Positions 16,411 to 24,515 of a DNA stretch of 37,804 nt are shown here, piece after piece. A program made the position numbers and the translations under genes. This DNA is from Chromatiales bacterium. Its GTDB lineage: Bacteria > Pseudomonadota > Gammaproteobacteria > Steroidobacterales > Woeseiaceae. The notes beneath the pieces are model-generated. The model was not told the origin of the DNA, did not search any database, and saw only the letters and a list, made by a program, of their open reading frames with translations. The stretch spans positions 1 to 37,804 of the forward strand of contig JAIBDF010000016.1 of the NCBI GenBank assembly GCA_024679535.1. The letters are read 5' to 3'. Positions within the stretch are counted from its first letter, which is position 1. Each line of letters opens with the position of its first letter.

Positions 16411-19323
16411 ATGAAGCTGATCAAGAAGCGAGACCTCACCGCCACCGAGACAAACAGCGTAGCAAGTAACATTCTCGGCTCCGCAGTAGACCGCCGCACC
16501 TTCCTGCGCCGCGCGAGCCTTGGCCTCGGCGGCACCGCAGTGGCCGCGACACTGCCCACGACAATGATTCAACGCGCGGAGGCCACCTCGGCCGTCGGCG
16601 CCGAGGGTGATACCGAAATCCGGAAATCCGTCTGCACGCACTGTTCCGTTGGCTGCGGCGTTGTTGCCGAAGTGCAAAACGGCGTCTGGACCGGTCAGGA
16701 ACCGGACTTCGATTCACCGTTCAACATGGGTGGCCATTGCGCCAAAGGCGCGTCAGTGCGTGAGCATGGCCACGGTGAACGACGACTCAAGTATCCGATG
16801 AAGCTCGAGGGCGGCAAGTGGACTCGCGTTTCCTGGGAACAGGCGCTCGACGAGATCGGCGACAAGGTGCTCGACATCCGCAAACGCTCTGGCCCCGACT
16901 CGGTGTACTGGCTGGGCTCCGCCAAGTTCAGCAACGAGCAGGCGTACCTGTTCCGCAAGTTCGCGGCCCTGTGGGGCACCAATAACGTTGATCATCAGGC
17001 GCGGATTTGTCACTCGACGACCGTTGCGGGCGTAGCCAATACCTGGGGCTATGGCGCAATGACCAACTCGTACAATGACATGCATAACTGCAAGGCGATG
17101 TTCTTTATCGGAAGCAACGCCGCAGAGGCACACCCGGTTGCTATGCAGCACGTGCTGCGGGGTAAGGAGAACGGCGCGAAGATGATCGTCGTTGATCCGC
17201 GCTTTACGCGCACGGCCGCGCACGCTGACCAGTTCATCCGTATCCGGCCCGGCACCGATGTGCCACTGATCTGGGGCATGCTCTGGCACATTTTCGAGAA
17301 TGGCTGGGAGGACAAGAAGTACATAGGGCAGCGTGTCTACGGCATGGATGAGGTCCGCGCCGAAGTCGCGAAGTGGACGCCGGACGTCGTCGAGAACGTT
17401 TCGGGCGTACCGGGTGCCGACGTCGAGCTTGCGGCCAAGACAATGGCCGAGAATCGCCCCGGCACGATCGTCTGGTGCATGGGTGGTACCCAGCACACGA
17501 TCGGCAACAACAACACGCGCGCCTACTGTGCACTGCAGCTTGCGCTCGGCAACATCGGCGTGTCGGGCGGCGGCGCCAACATCTTCCGCGGCCACGATAA
17601 TGTCCAGGGCGCCACGGATCTCGGCATCCTCTCGCACACACTGCCGGGTTACTACGGGCTCGCCGAGGGTTCATGGAAGCACTGGGCCCGGGTCTGGGAT
17701 CTCGATTTCGACTGGGTCAAAGATCGCTTCGACACCGGTTATGTCGACACGTCGGGTGACGTCGAGGGAGGCGATGCGGCGGTGCCATTCGCCAACCCGA
17801 TGAACTCGGCCGGCATCCCCGTCTCACGCTGGGTCGACGGCGTCCTCGAGGACAGCCGACTGATCGACCAGCGCGACCAGCTCAAGGCGATGTTCTTCTG
17901 GGGTCATGCACCGAACAGTCAGACTCGCGGTCCGGAGATGAAGACGGCGCTCGAGACGCTGGAACTTGTCGTCGTCGTCGATCCGTATCCGACGCATACG
18001 GCCGTCCTGCCAGACCGGAAGGAGGGCATGTACCTGCTGCCGGCCGCGACTCAGTTCGAGACCTACGGCTCGGTTACTGCATCGAACCGCTCGCTGCAGT
18101 GGCGCGACAAGCTCATCGACCCGATGTTCGAGTCATTGCCCGACCACACGATCATGTACAAACTCTCGAAGAAACTGGAATTCTCCGACCAGCTATTCAA
18201 GGCCATCAAGGTTAAGAACGATGAACCGCTGGTCGAGGATATTCTGCGCGAGATCAATCGAGGCATGTGGACTATCGGCTATACGGGCCAAAGCCCCGAG
18301 CGTCTCAAGCTGCACATGGCCAACAAGCACACCTTCAACGTGACAACGCTGAAGGCTGAAGGCGGACCGTGTGACGGGGACTACTATGGGTTGCCATGGC
18401 CAAGCTGGGGCACACCAGAGTTAAAGCATCCGGGAACACCGGTGCTGTACGACACGAGCAAACACGTTGCCGATGGCGGCCTCAATTTCCGGGCGCGGTT
18501 CGGGGTCGAGCGCAACGGCGTCAACCTGCTTGCAGAGGACTCTTACAGCAAGGGCGCCGAGATCACCGACGGTTACCCGGAATTCACGGCAGACATGCTG
18601 AAGCAACTGGGCTGGTGGGACGATCTCACCGCCGAGGAAAAACAGGCAGCCGAGGGCAAGAACTGGAAGACCGACCTTTCTGGCGGTATCCAGCGTGTAG
18701 CGATCAAGCACGGTTGCGCGCCGTTCGGTAACGCCAAGGCCCGTTGCGTAGTCTGGACGTTCCCGGATCCGGTGCCGGTGCATCGCGAACCGCTCTACAC
18801 TTCGCGTCGCGACCTCGTCGACAAATACCCGACGTACGAGGACGTCAAGAGCCATTACCGTCTGCCGACGCGTTATGGGTCGATCCAGGCCAAGGATTAT
18901 TCGGTCGAGTACCCGCTGATCCACACCAGCGGGCGATTGGTCGAGTACGAGGGAGGCGGCGAGGAGAGCCGCTCCAACGCCTGGCTCGCGGAGCTGCAAC
19001 AAGAGATGTTCGCCGAGATCAATCCAGCCGACGCCAACGACGCGAACATACGCGACGGTCAGTGGATGTGGCTGGAGGGTCCCGAGGGAGGCAGAATCAA
19101 GATCAGGGCCATGATCACGCCGCGGGTGGACCGGGGCGTTGTATTCACGCCATTCCACTTCGGCGGCTGGTTCGAAGGAAAGGACCTGCTTGATAAATAT
19201 CCGGAGGGCGCCGCACCGTATGTACGCGGTGAGGCCGCTAACACGGCTTTCACCTACGGTTATGACTCCGTCACGCAAATGCAGGAAACGAAAGCTTCCC
19301 TTTGCAAGATCATCGCAGCCTAG
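16411..19323 (+). CDS. fdhA: Formate dehydrogenase catalytic subunit FdhA (Tat-exported, Cys type)
   Basis: A 970-residue molybdopterin oxidoreductase that oxidises formate to CO2 in the periplasm. The Tat signal VDRRTFLRRASLG (about 26-38) is followed by the proximal 4Fe-4S cluster ligands C75, C78, C82 and C110 (CTHCSVGC ... GGHCAKG). The active-site metal ligand is Cys200 followed by His201 (ARICHSTTV), encoded by TGT, so this is a cysteine rather than selenocysteine enzyme. The bis-MGD binding regions and the C-terminal barrel domain (IHTSGRLVEYEGGGEESRSN onwards) are complete. The start has GGGGGATTAG upstream. Linkage to tupBCA suggests tungsten in the active site; the sequence does not decide the metal. 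Confidence 0.97.
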   Translation: MKLIKKRDLTATETNSVASNILGSAVDRRTFLRRASLGLGGTAVAATLPTTMIQRAEATSAVGAEGDTEIRKSVCTHCSVGCGVVAEVQNGVWTGQEPDFDSPFNMGGHCAKGASVREHGHGERRLKYPMKLEGGKWTRVSWEQALDEIGDKVLDIRKRSGPDSVYWLGSAKFSNEQAYLFRKFAALWGTNNVDHQARICHSTTVAGVANTWGYGAMTNSYNDMHNCKAMFFIGSNAAEAHPVAMQHVLRGKENGAKMIVVDPRFTRTAAHADQFIRIRPGTDVPLIWGMLWHIFENGWEDKKYIGQRVYGMDEVRAEVAKWTPDVVENVSGVPGADVELAAKTMAENRPGTIVWCMGGTQHTIGNNNTRAYCALQLALGNIGVSGGGANIFRGHDNVQGATDLGILSHTLPGYYGLAEGSWKHWARVWDLDFDWVKDRFDTGYVDTSGDVEGGDAAVPFANPMNSAGIPVSRWVDGVLEDSRLIDQRDQLKAMFFWGHAPNSQTRGPEMKTALETLELVVVVDPYPTHTAVLPDRKEGMYLLPAATQFETYGSVTASNRSLQWRDKLIDPMFESLPDHTIMYKLSKKLEFSDQLFKAIKVKNDEPLVEDILREINRGMWTIGYTGQSPERLKLHMANKHTFNVTTLKAEGGPCDGDYYGLPWPSWGTPELKHPGTPVLYDTSKHVADGGLNFRARFGVERNGVNLLAEDSYSKGAEITDGYPEFTADMLKQLGWWDDLTAEEKQAAEGKNWKTDLSGGIQRVAIKHGCAPFGNAKARCVVWTFPDPVPVHREPLYTSRRDLVDKYPTYEDVKSHYRLPTRYGSIQAKDYSVEYPLIHTSGRLVEYEGGGEESRSNAWLAELQQEMFAEINPADANDANIRDGQWMWLEGPEGGRIKIRAMITPRVDRGVVFTPFHFGGWFEGKDLLDKYPEGAAPYVRGEAANTAFTYGYDSVTQMQETKASLCKIIAA

Positions 19324-19334
19324 GAGACACGATC

Positions 19335-19928
19335 ATGGCACGAATGAAATTCCTATGTGACGCCGAACGCTGCATCGAATGCAATGGTTGCGTAACGGCC
19401 TGCAAGAACGAGCATGAGGTTCCCTGGGGCGTCAACCGACGTCGCGTCGTCACTCTCGATGACGGTGTCCCCGGCGAAAAATCAATCTCGGTAGCCTGCA
19501 TGCACTGCACGGACGCGCCCTGCGCGGCCGTCTGCCCGGTCGACTGTTTCTACACGACTGACGACGGCATCGTATTGCACGACAAGGACCTCTGCATCGG
19601 CTGCGGCTATTGCTTCTATGCCTGTCCTTTCGGCGCACCGCAGTTCCCGCAGCAAGAGGCGTTCGGCGTACGCGGCAAGATGGACAAATGCACGTTCTGC
19701 GCCGGCGGCCCCGAGGAAGACAACTCCGCGGCCGAGCTTGAGAAATATGGCGCCAACCGGTTGGCCGAGGGCAAGTTGCCGCTCTGTGCGGAGATGTGCA
19801 GCACGAAGGCGCTGCTGGCCGGCGATGGCGACGAAGTCGCGGACATCTACCGCGATCGCATCACGAAGCGCGGCGGTCGCCCTGAGACCTGGGGCTGGGA
19901 TACCGCGTACAAGAAGAGCGACGTCTGA
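19335..19928 (+). CDS. fdhB: Formate dehydrogenase iron-sulfur subunit FdhB
   Basis: A 197-residue ferredoxin-like subunit that carries electrons from FdhA to the cytochrome b subunit. Four 4Fe-4S cluster motifs can be read: CIECNGCVTACKNEHEVP near the N-terminus, CMHCTDAPCAAVCPVDCF, CIGCGYCFYACPFGAPQFP, and a split group KCTFCAGG with CAEMCSTKAL. It has no signal peptide and is expected to be exported together with FdhA by the Tat system. ATG 19335 is preferred, with GGAG upstream overlapping the end of fdhA; the gap to fdhA is 11 bases. The length is that of the short FdhB type without a C-terminal membrane anchor. Confidence 0.96.
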   Translation: MARMKFLCDAERCIECNGCVTACKNEHEVPWGVNRRRVVTLDDGVPGEKSISVACMHCTDAPCAAVCPVDCFYTTDDGIVLHDKDLCIGCGYCFYACPFGAPQFPQQEAFGVRGKMDKCTFCAGGPEEDNSAAELEKYGANRLAEGKLPLCAEMCSTKALLAGDGDEVADIYRDRITKRGGRPETWGWDTAYKKSDV

Positions 19929-19958
19929 CAGCACGGGCGTCGCAAGGAAGAGCGGAGC

Positions 19959-20090
19959 ATGACGAAGAGCATCATGAGGGCGGGTCGCCCACCGGCGCTG
20001 GCGATGGCCGTGGGAATCACGTCACTAAGCTCGACCGGATGTACGCAACAGAGTAAGAAACGGTTAGTAATGGGACAGTCGGACCGGTAG
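19959..20090 (+). CDS. Small predicted lipoprotein (43 aa) between fdhB and fdhC
   Basis: A 43-codon frame starts at ATG 19959, preceded by GGAAGAGCGGAGC, a good ribosome site, and ends at TAG 20088-20090. The product has basic residues at the start (MTKSIMRAGR), a hydrophobic stretch (PALAMAVGITSLSST) and a lipobox-like STGC with Cys at residue 28, leaving a 16-residue mature peptide rich in Lys, Arg and Gln. It lies 30 bases after fdhB and 73 before fdhC, in the same direction. I do not recognise a family. It could be a small accessory of the membrane-bound formate dehydrogenase, or a chance frame filling an operon gap. Confidence 0.5.
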   Translation: MTKSIMRAGRPPALAMAVGITSLSSTGCTQQSKKRLVMGQSDR

Positions 20091-20163
20091 CCAGGCCAGT
20101 CCGTATTAGCGAATGAACGCCGCGTGCCCGCCAGGGTCGCGGCGCAAATTAGGAGCCTGGTCA

Positions 20164-21234
20164 ATGCGCGCACAAACAATCACTAGGAAACCCCGGAGCC
20201 GTCGTCGTATCGCCCTCGTCACGGTCGCACTGTCGCTGTTGCTGGCTATGGCGTTACCGTTGACCGGCTACATCGCACACGATGCGGGCCTGGCGTGGGC
20301 CCAGTCTGACGACGCCGAAAAAGAGGCCGTCAATTCGCGCTCCGAGTATTGGCGCGCCGTACGCCAGGGAACGGAAGGCTATTCCTCGGTATCGGGTCCT
20401 GAAGCCGGCGTTCTGATCCAGAGCGGCGGCGAGGACTGGCGCAATTTGCGCAGCGGTCCCTTGAAATTTTTCGGCGGGTCGTTGCTGATCGCCGTGCTCA
20501 TTGCGATCCTCGTGAATCATCTGGTCAGGGGCAAGGATATGATCGACTCGCCGACCGGCCGCAAGATCAATCGCTGGAGTGGCTTCGATCGTGCCCTGCA
20601 CTGGTACGTCGGTATCACGTTCATCATCCTCTCGATCACAGGCCTGAGTCTGCTGTTCGGACGAGCGTTGCTGATCCCCTTGCTGGGCAAGGAAGGCTTC
20701 GCTGCCTGGGCGCAGCTGTCCAAGCCTGTACACGACTATCTGGCCCTGCCGTTCATTGTTGGCTTCGCACTAATGCTGCTCATCTGGATTCCGAGGAACT
20801 TTCTGCGGAGCCATGACTTCGCGTGGCTCAAGTCCGTGGGCGGCATAGTCGGCAAGGATCATCATCCGCAAGCCGGCTACATGAACGGCGGCGAGAAGGT
20901 ATTCTTCTGGATCCTGTTCTTCGGCGGCATTGCACTGATGGTGTCAGGCTTCTACCTGCTGTTCCCGAACCTGGGTTGGGAGCGGGAAACGATGCAGCTG
21001 TCGCATATCGTGCACTCGGCCAGCGGCTTGTTCCTGATCGGCATCTCGCTCGGCCACATTTACCTCGGCAGCATCGGTGTCGAAGGCGTGCTCGAGGGCA
21101 TGGTGCGCGGCGAAGTCGATGAGGGCTTCGCGAAGCAACACCACAACCTGTGGTACGACGAAGTCAAAGGCGTCGCCCCTCCTCAAGAGGGCTCCGCGGC
21201 GCCGGACGTTTCGGGCGCAACGCCGACGACCTAG
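20164..21234 (+). CDS. fdhC: Formate dehydrogenase cytochrome b subunit FdhC
   Basis: A 356-residue membrane protein that takes electrons from FdhB and passes them to quinone. An N-terminal signal or anchor segment (about residues 15-40) and a periplasmic stretch of about 70 residues precede a fifth hydrophobic segment (SLLIAVLIAILVNHLV) and the four-helix cytochrome b core. Likely haem ligands are the histidines in ALHWYVG, KPVHDYLALP, LSHIVHSASG and SLGHIYLG. ATG 20164 has AGGAG 9 bases upstream. The long N-terminal extension is typical of the Shewanella/Wolinella type of gamma subunit. It is followed by a hairpin (21264-21294) that may end the main operon transcript. Confidence 0.95.
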   Translation: MRAQTITRKPRSRRRIALVTVALSLLLAMALPLTGYIAHDAGLAWAQSDDAEKEAVNSRSEYWRAVRQGTEGYSSVSGPEAGVLIQSGGEDWRNLRSGPLKFFGGSLLIAVLIAILVNHLVRGKDMIDSPTGRKINRWSGFDRALHWYVGITFIILSITGLSLLFGRALLIPLLGKEGFAAWAQLSKPVHDYLALPFIVGFALMLLIWIPRNFLRSHDFAWLKSVGGIVGKDHHPQAGYMNGGEKVFFWILFFGGIALMVSGFYLLFPNLGWERETMQLSHIVHSASGLFLIGISLGHIYLGSIGVEGVLEGMVRGEVDEGFAKQHHNLWYDEVKGVAPPQEGSAAPDVSGATPTT

Positions 21235-21263
21235 CCGCCACAGTTGCCCATTGGTTTTCTGAG

Positions 21264-21294
21264 CGGGCCCCGATGATGACGATCACGGGGCCCG
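21264..21294 (+). terminator. 9-bp hairpin after fdhC overlapping the next start codon
   Basis: CGGGCCCCG and CGGGGCCCG form a perfect 9-bp stem around a 13-base loop, 30 bases after the fdhC stop, followed by TATCTGTTTT. It resembles a Rho-independent terminator with a weak T-run. The loop contains both candidate ATG codons (21273 and 21276) of the ankyrin lipoprotein, so it could also control translation of that gene. Confidence 0.55.
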
Positions 21295-22058
21295 TATCTG
21301 TTTTGCCCCTGGCGATGGTCCTGCCAGTCCTCTGGCTTTCGTCCTGCGCCACGACCGATACCGGCGCTGATCCCTGGTCCGTGGCGCTGGCCGCGAAGGA
21401 CCTCGCGGCGATCAGTCAGCTGCTCGACAGTGACGAAGCCGATGCCAATCGCTCCAGGCCCGATGGCAAGACGGCACTCATGTTTGCCTCACAGTTAAGT
21501 GACACCGAACTCGTCGCCCGTTTGCTGACGGCTGGCGCCGACGTTAACGCGCGGAACGCGAACGGCGGTACTGCACTGATGTACGCGGCCCTGGGTGGCG
21601 ACGCGACGGTGACAGCACTGCTGCTCGACGCGGGTGCACGCCACGACACCAAGGCGAAACTGGGCTGGACCGCCCTTGAAGTGGCGGCGGTCAAGGGGCA
21701 TATATCTGCCGCAAGAAAGTTGCTCGAAGCTGGCGCGGAACCGGACGTCCGGGATACTTACGGATGGACGCCATTGATGCGCGCCGTCGATACGCGTCAC
21801 CTCGCATTCGCGCGGATGCTGCTGGAAGAGACCAGCACAGATCTGCGCGCCCGCCAGGAGTCCGGTGCAATGGCGCTGCATATCGCCGCGGCAAGCGGGG
21901 ACCCGGCGATGGTCAGGCTACTCGTCGACCATGGCGCAGAGCGGGACGCGACCGACAACGACGGCCGCACGGCTGACGATATTGCGCGGTCGCTGGGTCA
22001 CGCGGAAATTGCTGACTACCTGTCCGGAGAGGAACCGCTGGAACAAGGCGGTTCGTGA
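21273..22058 (+). CDS. Ankyrin-repeat lipoprotein
   Basis: A 261-residue exported protein. The N-terminus is a hydrophobic stretch ending in a lipobox (LPVLWLSSCATT, Cys at about residue 24), unusual in having no Lys or Arg before it. About six ankyrin repeats follow, for example DGKTALMFASQLSDTELVAR, ANGGTALMYAALGGDATVTA, LGWTALEVAAVKGHISAARK, YGWTPLMRAVDTRHLAFARM and SGAMALHIAAASGDPAMVRL. It is probably anchored on the periplasmic side of a membrane and may bind proteins. Its start codons lie in the loop of a hairpin, so either the ATG at 21273/21276 is used under structural control or a later codon (TTG 21303 or ATG 21315) is the true start. It is convergent with the Rieske gene, 7 bases away. 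Confidence 0.8.
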   Translation: MMTITGPVSVLPLAMVLPVLWLSSCATTDTGADPWSVALAAKDLAAISQLLDSDEADANRSRPDGKTALMFASQLSDTELVARLLTAGADVNARNANGGTALMYAALGGDATVTALLLDAGARHDTKAKLGWTALEVAAVKGHISAARKLLEAGAEPDVRDTYGWTPLMRAVDTRHLAFARMLLEETSTDLRARQESGAMALHIAAASGDPAMVRLLVDHGAERDATDNDGRTADDIARSLGHAEIADYLSGEEPLEQGGS

Positions 22059-22065
22059 CGGTTTG

Positions 22066-22809
22066 CTAACAGGCCTTGGTCCGCGTGTATTCACTCATTG
22101 ACCAGACGACCGTCGTATCCCTGGCCTCGCGCCGGATGTCGTCGCGCTTGTGTGCGAGCGACACCTGGAGGCCGAACTCGGTGAGAAAACGCTCAAACAT
22201 ACTGCCGCCGTAGACACCCGTCGCGAACAGCGCCTGCTCATCGGGGTCGTAGTCGAGATGCACTGCTGCGAGCGGTTGTGGAGCGGGTCCCGACAGGACG
22301 CGCGCGCCTTCGCGGGGATCGTAGACGCTGCCCTCCGAGCAACAGTAAATCACCTGTCCGCGGCTCCGCCAGCCGCTACTGGTGTTCGACGGCGACATGG
22401 GCTGGTGCCGATAATCGATGAAGCTCACGGTTCGTGTCGGGTAGCTCATGCGATGCGCACAAATTGCTGAAAACGCCACGATCGAACGGCCCGGCCCGGC
22501 CCCGCCCGCCCAACGGTACGCACGGCCGTCTGCGGTGGTCAGCTCGGCGCCCGGCTCCGCCGGAGACCCGAGGTTGATCAGGAAACAGGGGGTAGTGACA
22601 TAGGGATAATGAAAGACAAAGCTTTCGCCAATGGCCAGGCTTCCGGGATCAAGCGCCTTTCCGTCGGAATCAACAAGCCTAACGCGCTCTGCCGGGATCA
22701 GCTCCCCAGCCGGCTCGGCAACCAGGGCCGGGTTGGCGGCTACGGCAGCGCCTGCGCCGACGCAGATCTTGAGAAATTTCCGTCTGTCGAATGAACTGGA
22801 GTCAGGCAT
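22066..22809 (-). CDS. Tat-exported Rieske-like [2Fe-2S] protein with altered ligand motif
   Basis: A 247-residue protein with a Tat signal (FDRRKFLKICVGAGAAVA, about 7-24) and a Rieske-like domain. The first cluster motif is normal, C117-A-H119 (SAICAHRMSYP). The second reads C156-C157-S-E159-G-S (VIYCCSEGSVYDP), where the usual second histidine (C-x2-H-G-S) is replaced by Glu. I checked the codons on the minus strand (TGT TGC TCG GAG). The Pro-loop-like SGPAPQPLAAVHLDYD follows as in true Rieske proteins. The protein may hold a cluster with unusual ligation, or none. It is divergent from tupB and convergent with the ankyrin gene, so its link to formate or tungstate metabolism is uncertain. 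Confidence 0.8.
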   Translation of the reverse strand: MPDSSSFDRRKFLKICVGAGAAVAANPALVAEPAGELIPAERVRLVDSDGKALDPGSLAIGESFVFHYPYVTTPCFLINLGSPAEPGAELTTADGRAYRWAGGAGPGRSIVAFSAICAHRMSYPTRTVSFIDYRHQPMSPSNTSSGWRSRGQVIYCCSEGSVYDPREGARVLSGPAPQPLAAVHLDYDPDEQALFATGVYGGSMFERFLTEFGLQVSLAHKRDDIRREARDTTVVWSMSEYTRTKAC

Positions 22810-22922
22810 CCTGTGTTACCTAAATCGATATCGGGCGCGGTTATAGCCAGATAGTAGCAAAACGGGCGATGGTTCGTTGCTGGCGTTCCAAACGGGCATC
22901 TGAAAGAATGATGCTTTGCATC

Positions 22923-22952
22923 CTCATGCGTACCGGATTGCGCACGCATGAG
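22923..22952. promoter_or_regulatory. 9-bp dyad in the tupB / Rieske divergent region (operator candidate)
   Basis: CTCATGCGT and ACGCATGAG form a perfect inverted repeat with a 12-base spacer, giving a 21-base centre-to-centre distance, two turns of the helix. It lies 43 bases before the tupB start and 114 bases before the Rieske start. A tungstate-responsive regulator, possibly the HTH-PBP protein in this window, is a candidate binder. A direct repeat AACGGGC at 22861-22867 and 22891-22897 lies in the same region. Confidence 0.4.
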
Positions 22953-22994
22953 ACGATTTGGGGGCACCGCAGGCCTTGTGATCGTTTTTCTAAT

Positions 22995-23699
22995 ATGAAC
23001 GAATCCTCGTCAGCAATCGGCACGGCGTTGTCGATGATTGCCACGCTCGACGCCGACTTGTTCGAGATCGTCTTGCTCTCGCTGCAGGTCAGCCTGGGTG
23101 CGGTCGCGATCGCGTCGGTCATTGCGCTGCCGCTGGGGGCGCTCATTGCGCTGCAGAGATTCCCCGGCCGGCGGGCCGTTGTCATTCTCCTCAATGCGAT
23201 GATGGGGCTGCCACCCGTAGTCGTCGGCCTGATGGTCTACGTTTTGTTGTCGCGCGCCGGACCGCTCGGGTCGATGGGCCTGCTGTTCACGCCCACCGCG
23301 ATGGTTATCGCGCAGAGCATCATCGTGCTGCCGATCATTGCGGCGCTGTCGCGGCAGACGATCGCCGACCTGCACGAGGAATATGGCGAGTACCTGCGGT
23401 CGCTCGGTTGTACGCCGATGCAGAGCATCGCGACGTTGCTCTGGGACGGGCGTTTTCGATTGCTGACCGCCATCATGGCAGGCTTCGGCAGGGCCATTGC
23501 CGAGGTTGGCGCCGTCATTATCGTCGGAGGCAACATCCAGCATTCGACCCGGGTGATGACGACGACCATTGCGCTGGAAACGAGCAAGGGCAACCTTGCC
23601 CTCGCGCTTGGACTCGGCGTAATGCTTCTGACCCTTGCCCTGAGCATTAACGCGGCGGCGCTGGTCATTTCCGATACCGCGAGGCGGCGTTATGGCTGA
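22995..23699 (+). CDS. tupB: Tungstate ABC transporter permease TupB
   Basis: A 234-residue inner-membrane permease. It has about five hydrophobic helices, and the conserved permease loop contacting the ATPase reads ADLHEEYGEYLRSLGCTPMQSIATLLWDGRF (residues about 121-151). The overall sequence (LQVSLGAVAIASVIALPLGA, GLPPVVVGLMVYVLLSR, IAEVGAVIIVGGNIQ) matches TupB rather than ModB. ATG 22995 is chosen because residues before it do not belong to the family. It overlaps tupC by 8 bases. The order here is tupB-tupC-tupA, not the usual tupA-first order. With TupA and TupC, it imports tungstate for the cofactor of the formate dehydrogenases. Confidence 0.92.
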   Translation: MNESSSAIGTALSMIATLDADLFEIVLLSLQVSLGAVAIASVIALPLGALIALQRFPGRRAVVILLNAMMGLPPVVVGLMVYVLLSRAGPLGSMGLLFTPTAMVIAQSIIVLPIIAALSRQTIADLHEEYGEYLRSLGCTPMQSIATLLWDGRFRLLTAIMAGFGRAIAEVGAVIIVGGNIQHSTRVMTTTIALETSKGNLALALGLGVMLLTLALSINAAALVISDTARRRYG

Positions 23700-24468
23700 C
23701 GGCGCACCGCACACCGAAGCCCGCGAGTACGAACAGCGAGATTCGATTGCCAAACACCCGCTGCTGCCGCTCGTTGCCCGGGGAGTGGATTTCGGGATCA
23801 ATGGCCAGCGAATCATTGACGATGTGTCGTTCTGGATAGGCTCGAGCGGACGGACCGTCATCCTCGGCCCTAACGGGGCTGGCAAAAGCGTCATGCTGCG
23901 CCTGTGTCATGGCCTCCTCAAGCCCACCCGCGGAGAAATTCGCTGGGGCGACATGTCGGTAGCCGATGCGCGCGAGCAACAGGCGATGACGTCTCAAAAA
24001 CCGGTAATGCTGCGGCGCACGGGCAACGACAACCTGCTGCACGTACTGAGGGTGAAAGGCGTGCCCCTGGGTGAGCGCCAGGCCCTCGTCGATGCTGCCC
24101 TGGAGCAGGCAGGACTGACCGACCTTGGCGGGCGGGCCGCCCGCGATCTTTCCGGCGGACAACAGCAACGGCTGGCGATTGCGCGGGCGTTCGTTCTCAA
24201 ACCCAAGGTGCTGCTGCTGGACGAACCCACCGCAAATCTCGACCCCGCCGCCGTGCGGGGCGTCGAGGAACTGATCGGTGCCATCGGCGCCGCCGGCACC
24301 AAGATACTGATGACGACACACGACATCGCCCAGGCAAAGCGGCTCGCCGCGGACGTCATGTTTCTCAACCAGGGCCGGCTGCTCGAGCACGCGCCGGCGA
24401 TGGAGTTCTTCTCATCGCCAAAAGACCCCGAGGCCGCGCGTTTTCTCGCCGGCGAACTACCGGCCTGA
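23692..24468 (+). CDS. tupC: Tungstate ABC transporter ATPase TupC
   Basis: A 258-residue ABC ATPase. Walker A is GPNGAGKS (59-66), the signature is LSGGQQQR (153-160), Walker B is VLLLDEP (173-179) and the switch histidine is H210 (MTTHD). All catalytic motifs are intact. It overlaps tupB by 8 bases and is followed by tupA after 47 bases. The N-terminal 25 residues before the domain are longer than usual and polar; an internal start is possible but no better ribosome site is seen. Substrate assignment rests on its TupA and TupB partners. Confidence 0.92.
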   Translation: MADGAPHTEAREYEQRDSIAKHPLLPLVARGVDFGINGQRIIDDVSFWIGSSGRTVILGPNGAGKSVMLRLCHGLLKPTRGEIRWGDMSVADAREQQAMTSQKPVMLRRTGNDNLLHVLRVKGVPLGERQALVDAALEQAGLTDLGGRAARDLSGGQQQRLAIARAFVLKPKVLLLDEPTANLDPAAVRGVEELIGAIGAAGTKILMTTHDIAQAKRLAADVMFLNQGRLLEHAPAMEFFSSPKDPEAARFLAGELPA

Positions 24469-24515
24469 CTTGTGATGACGCATTTTCCTCAGCGCTCCAC
24501 GGGATAAAGCCGAAC

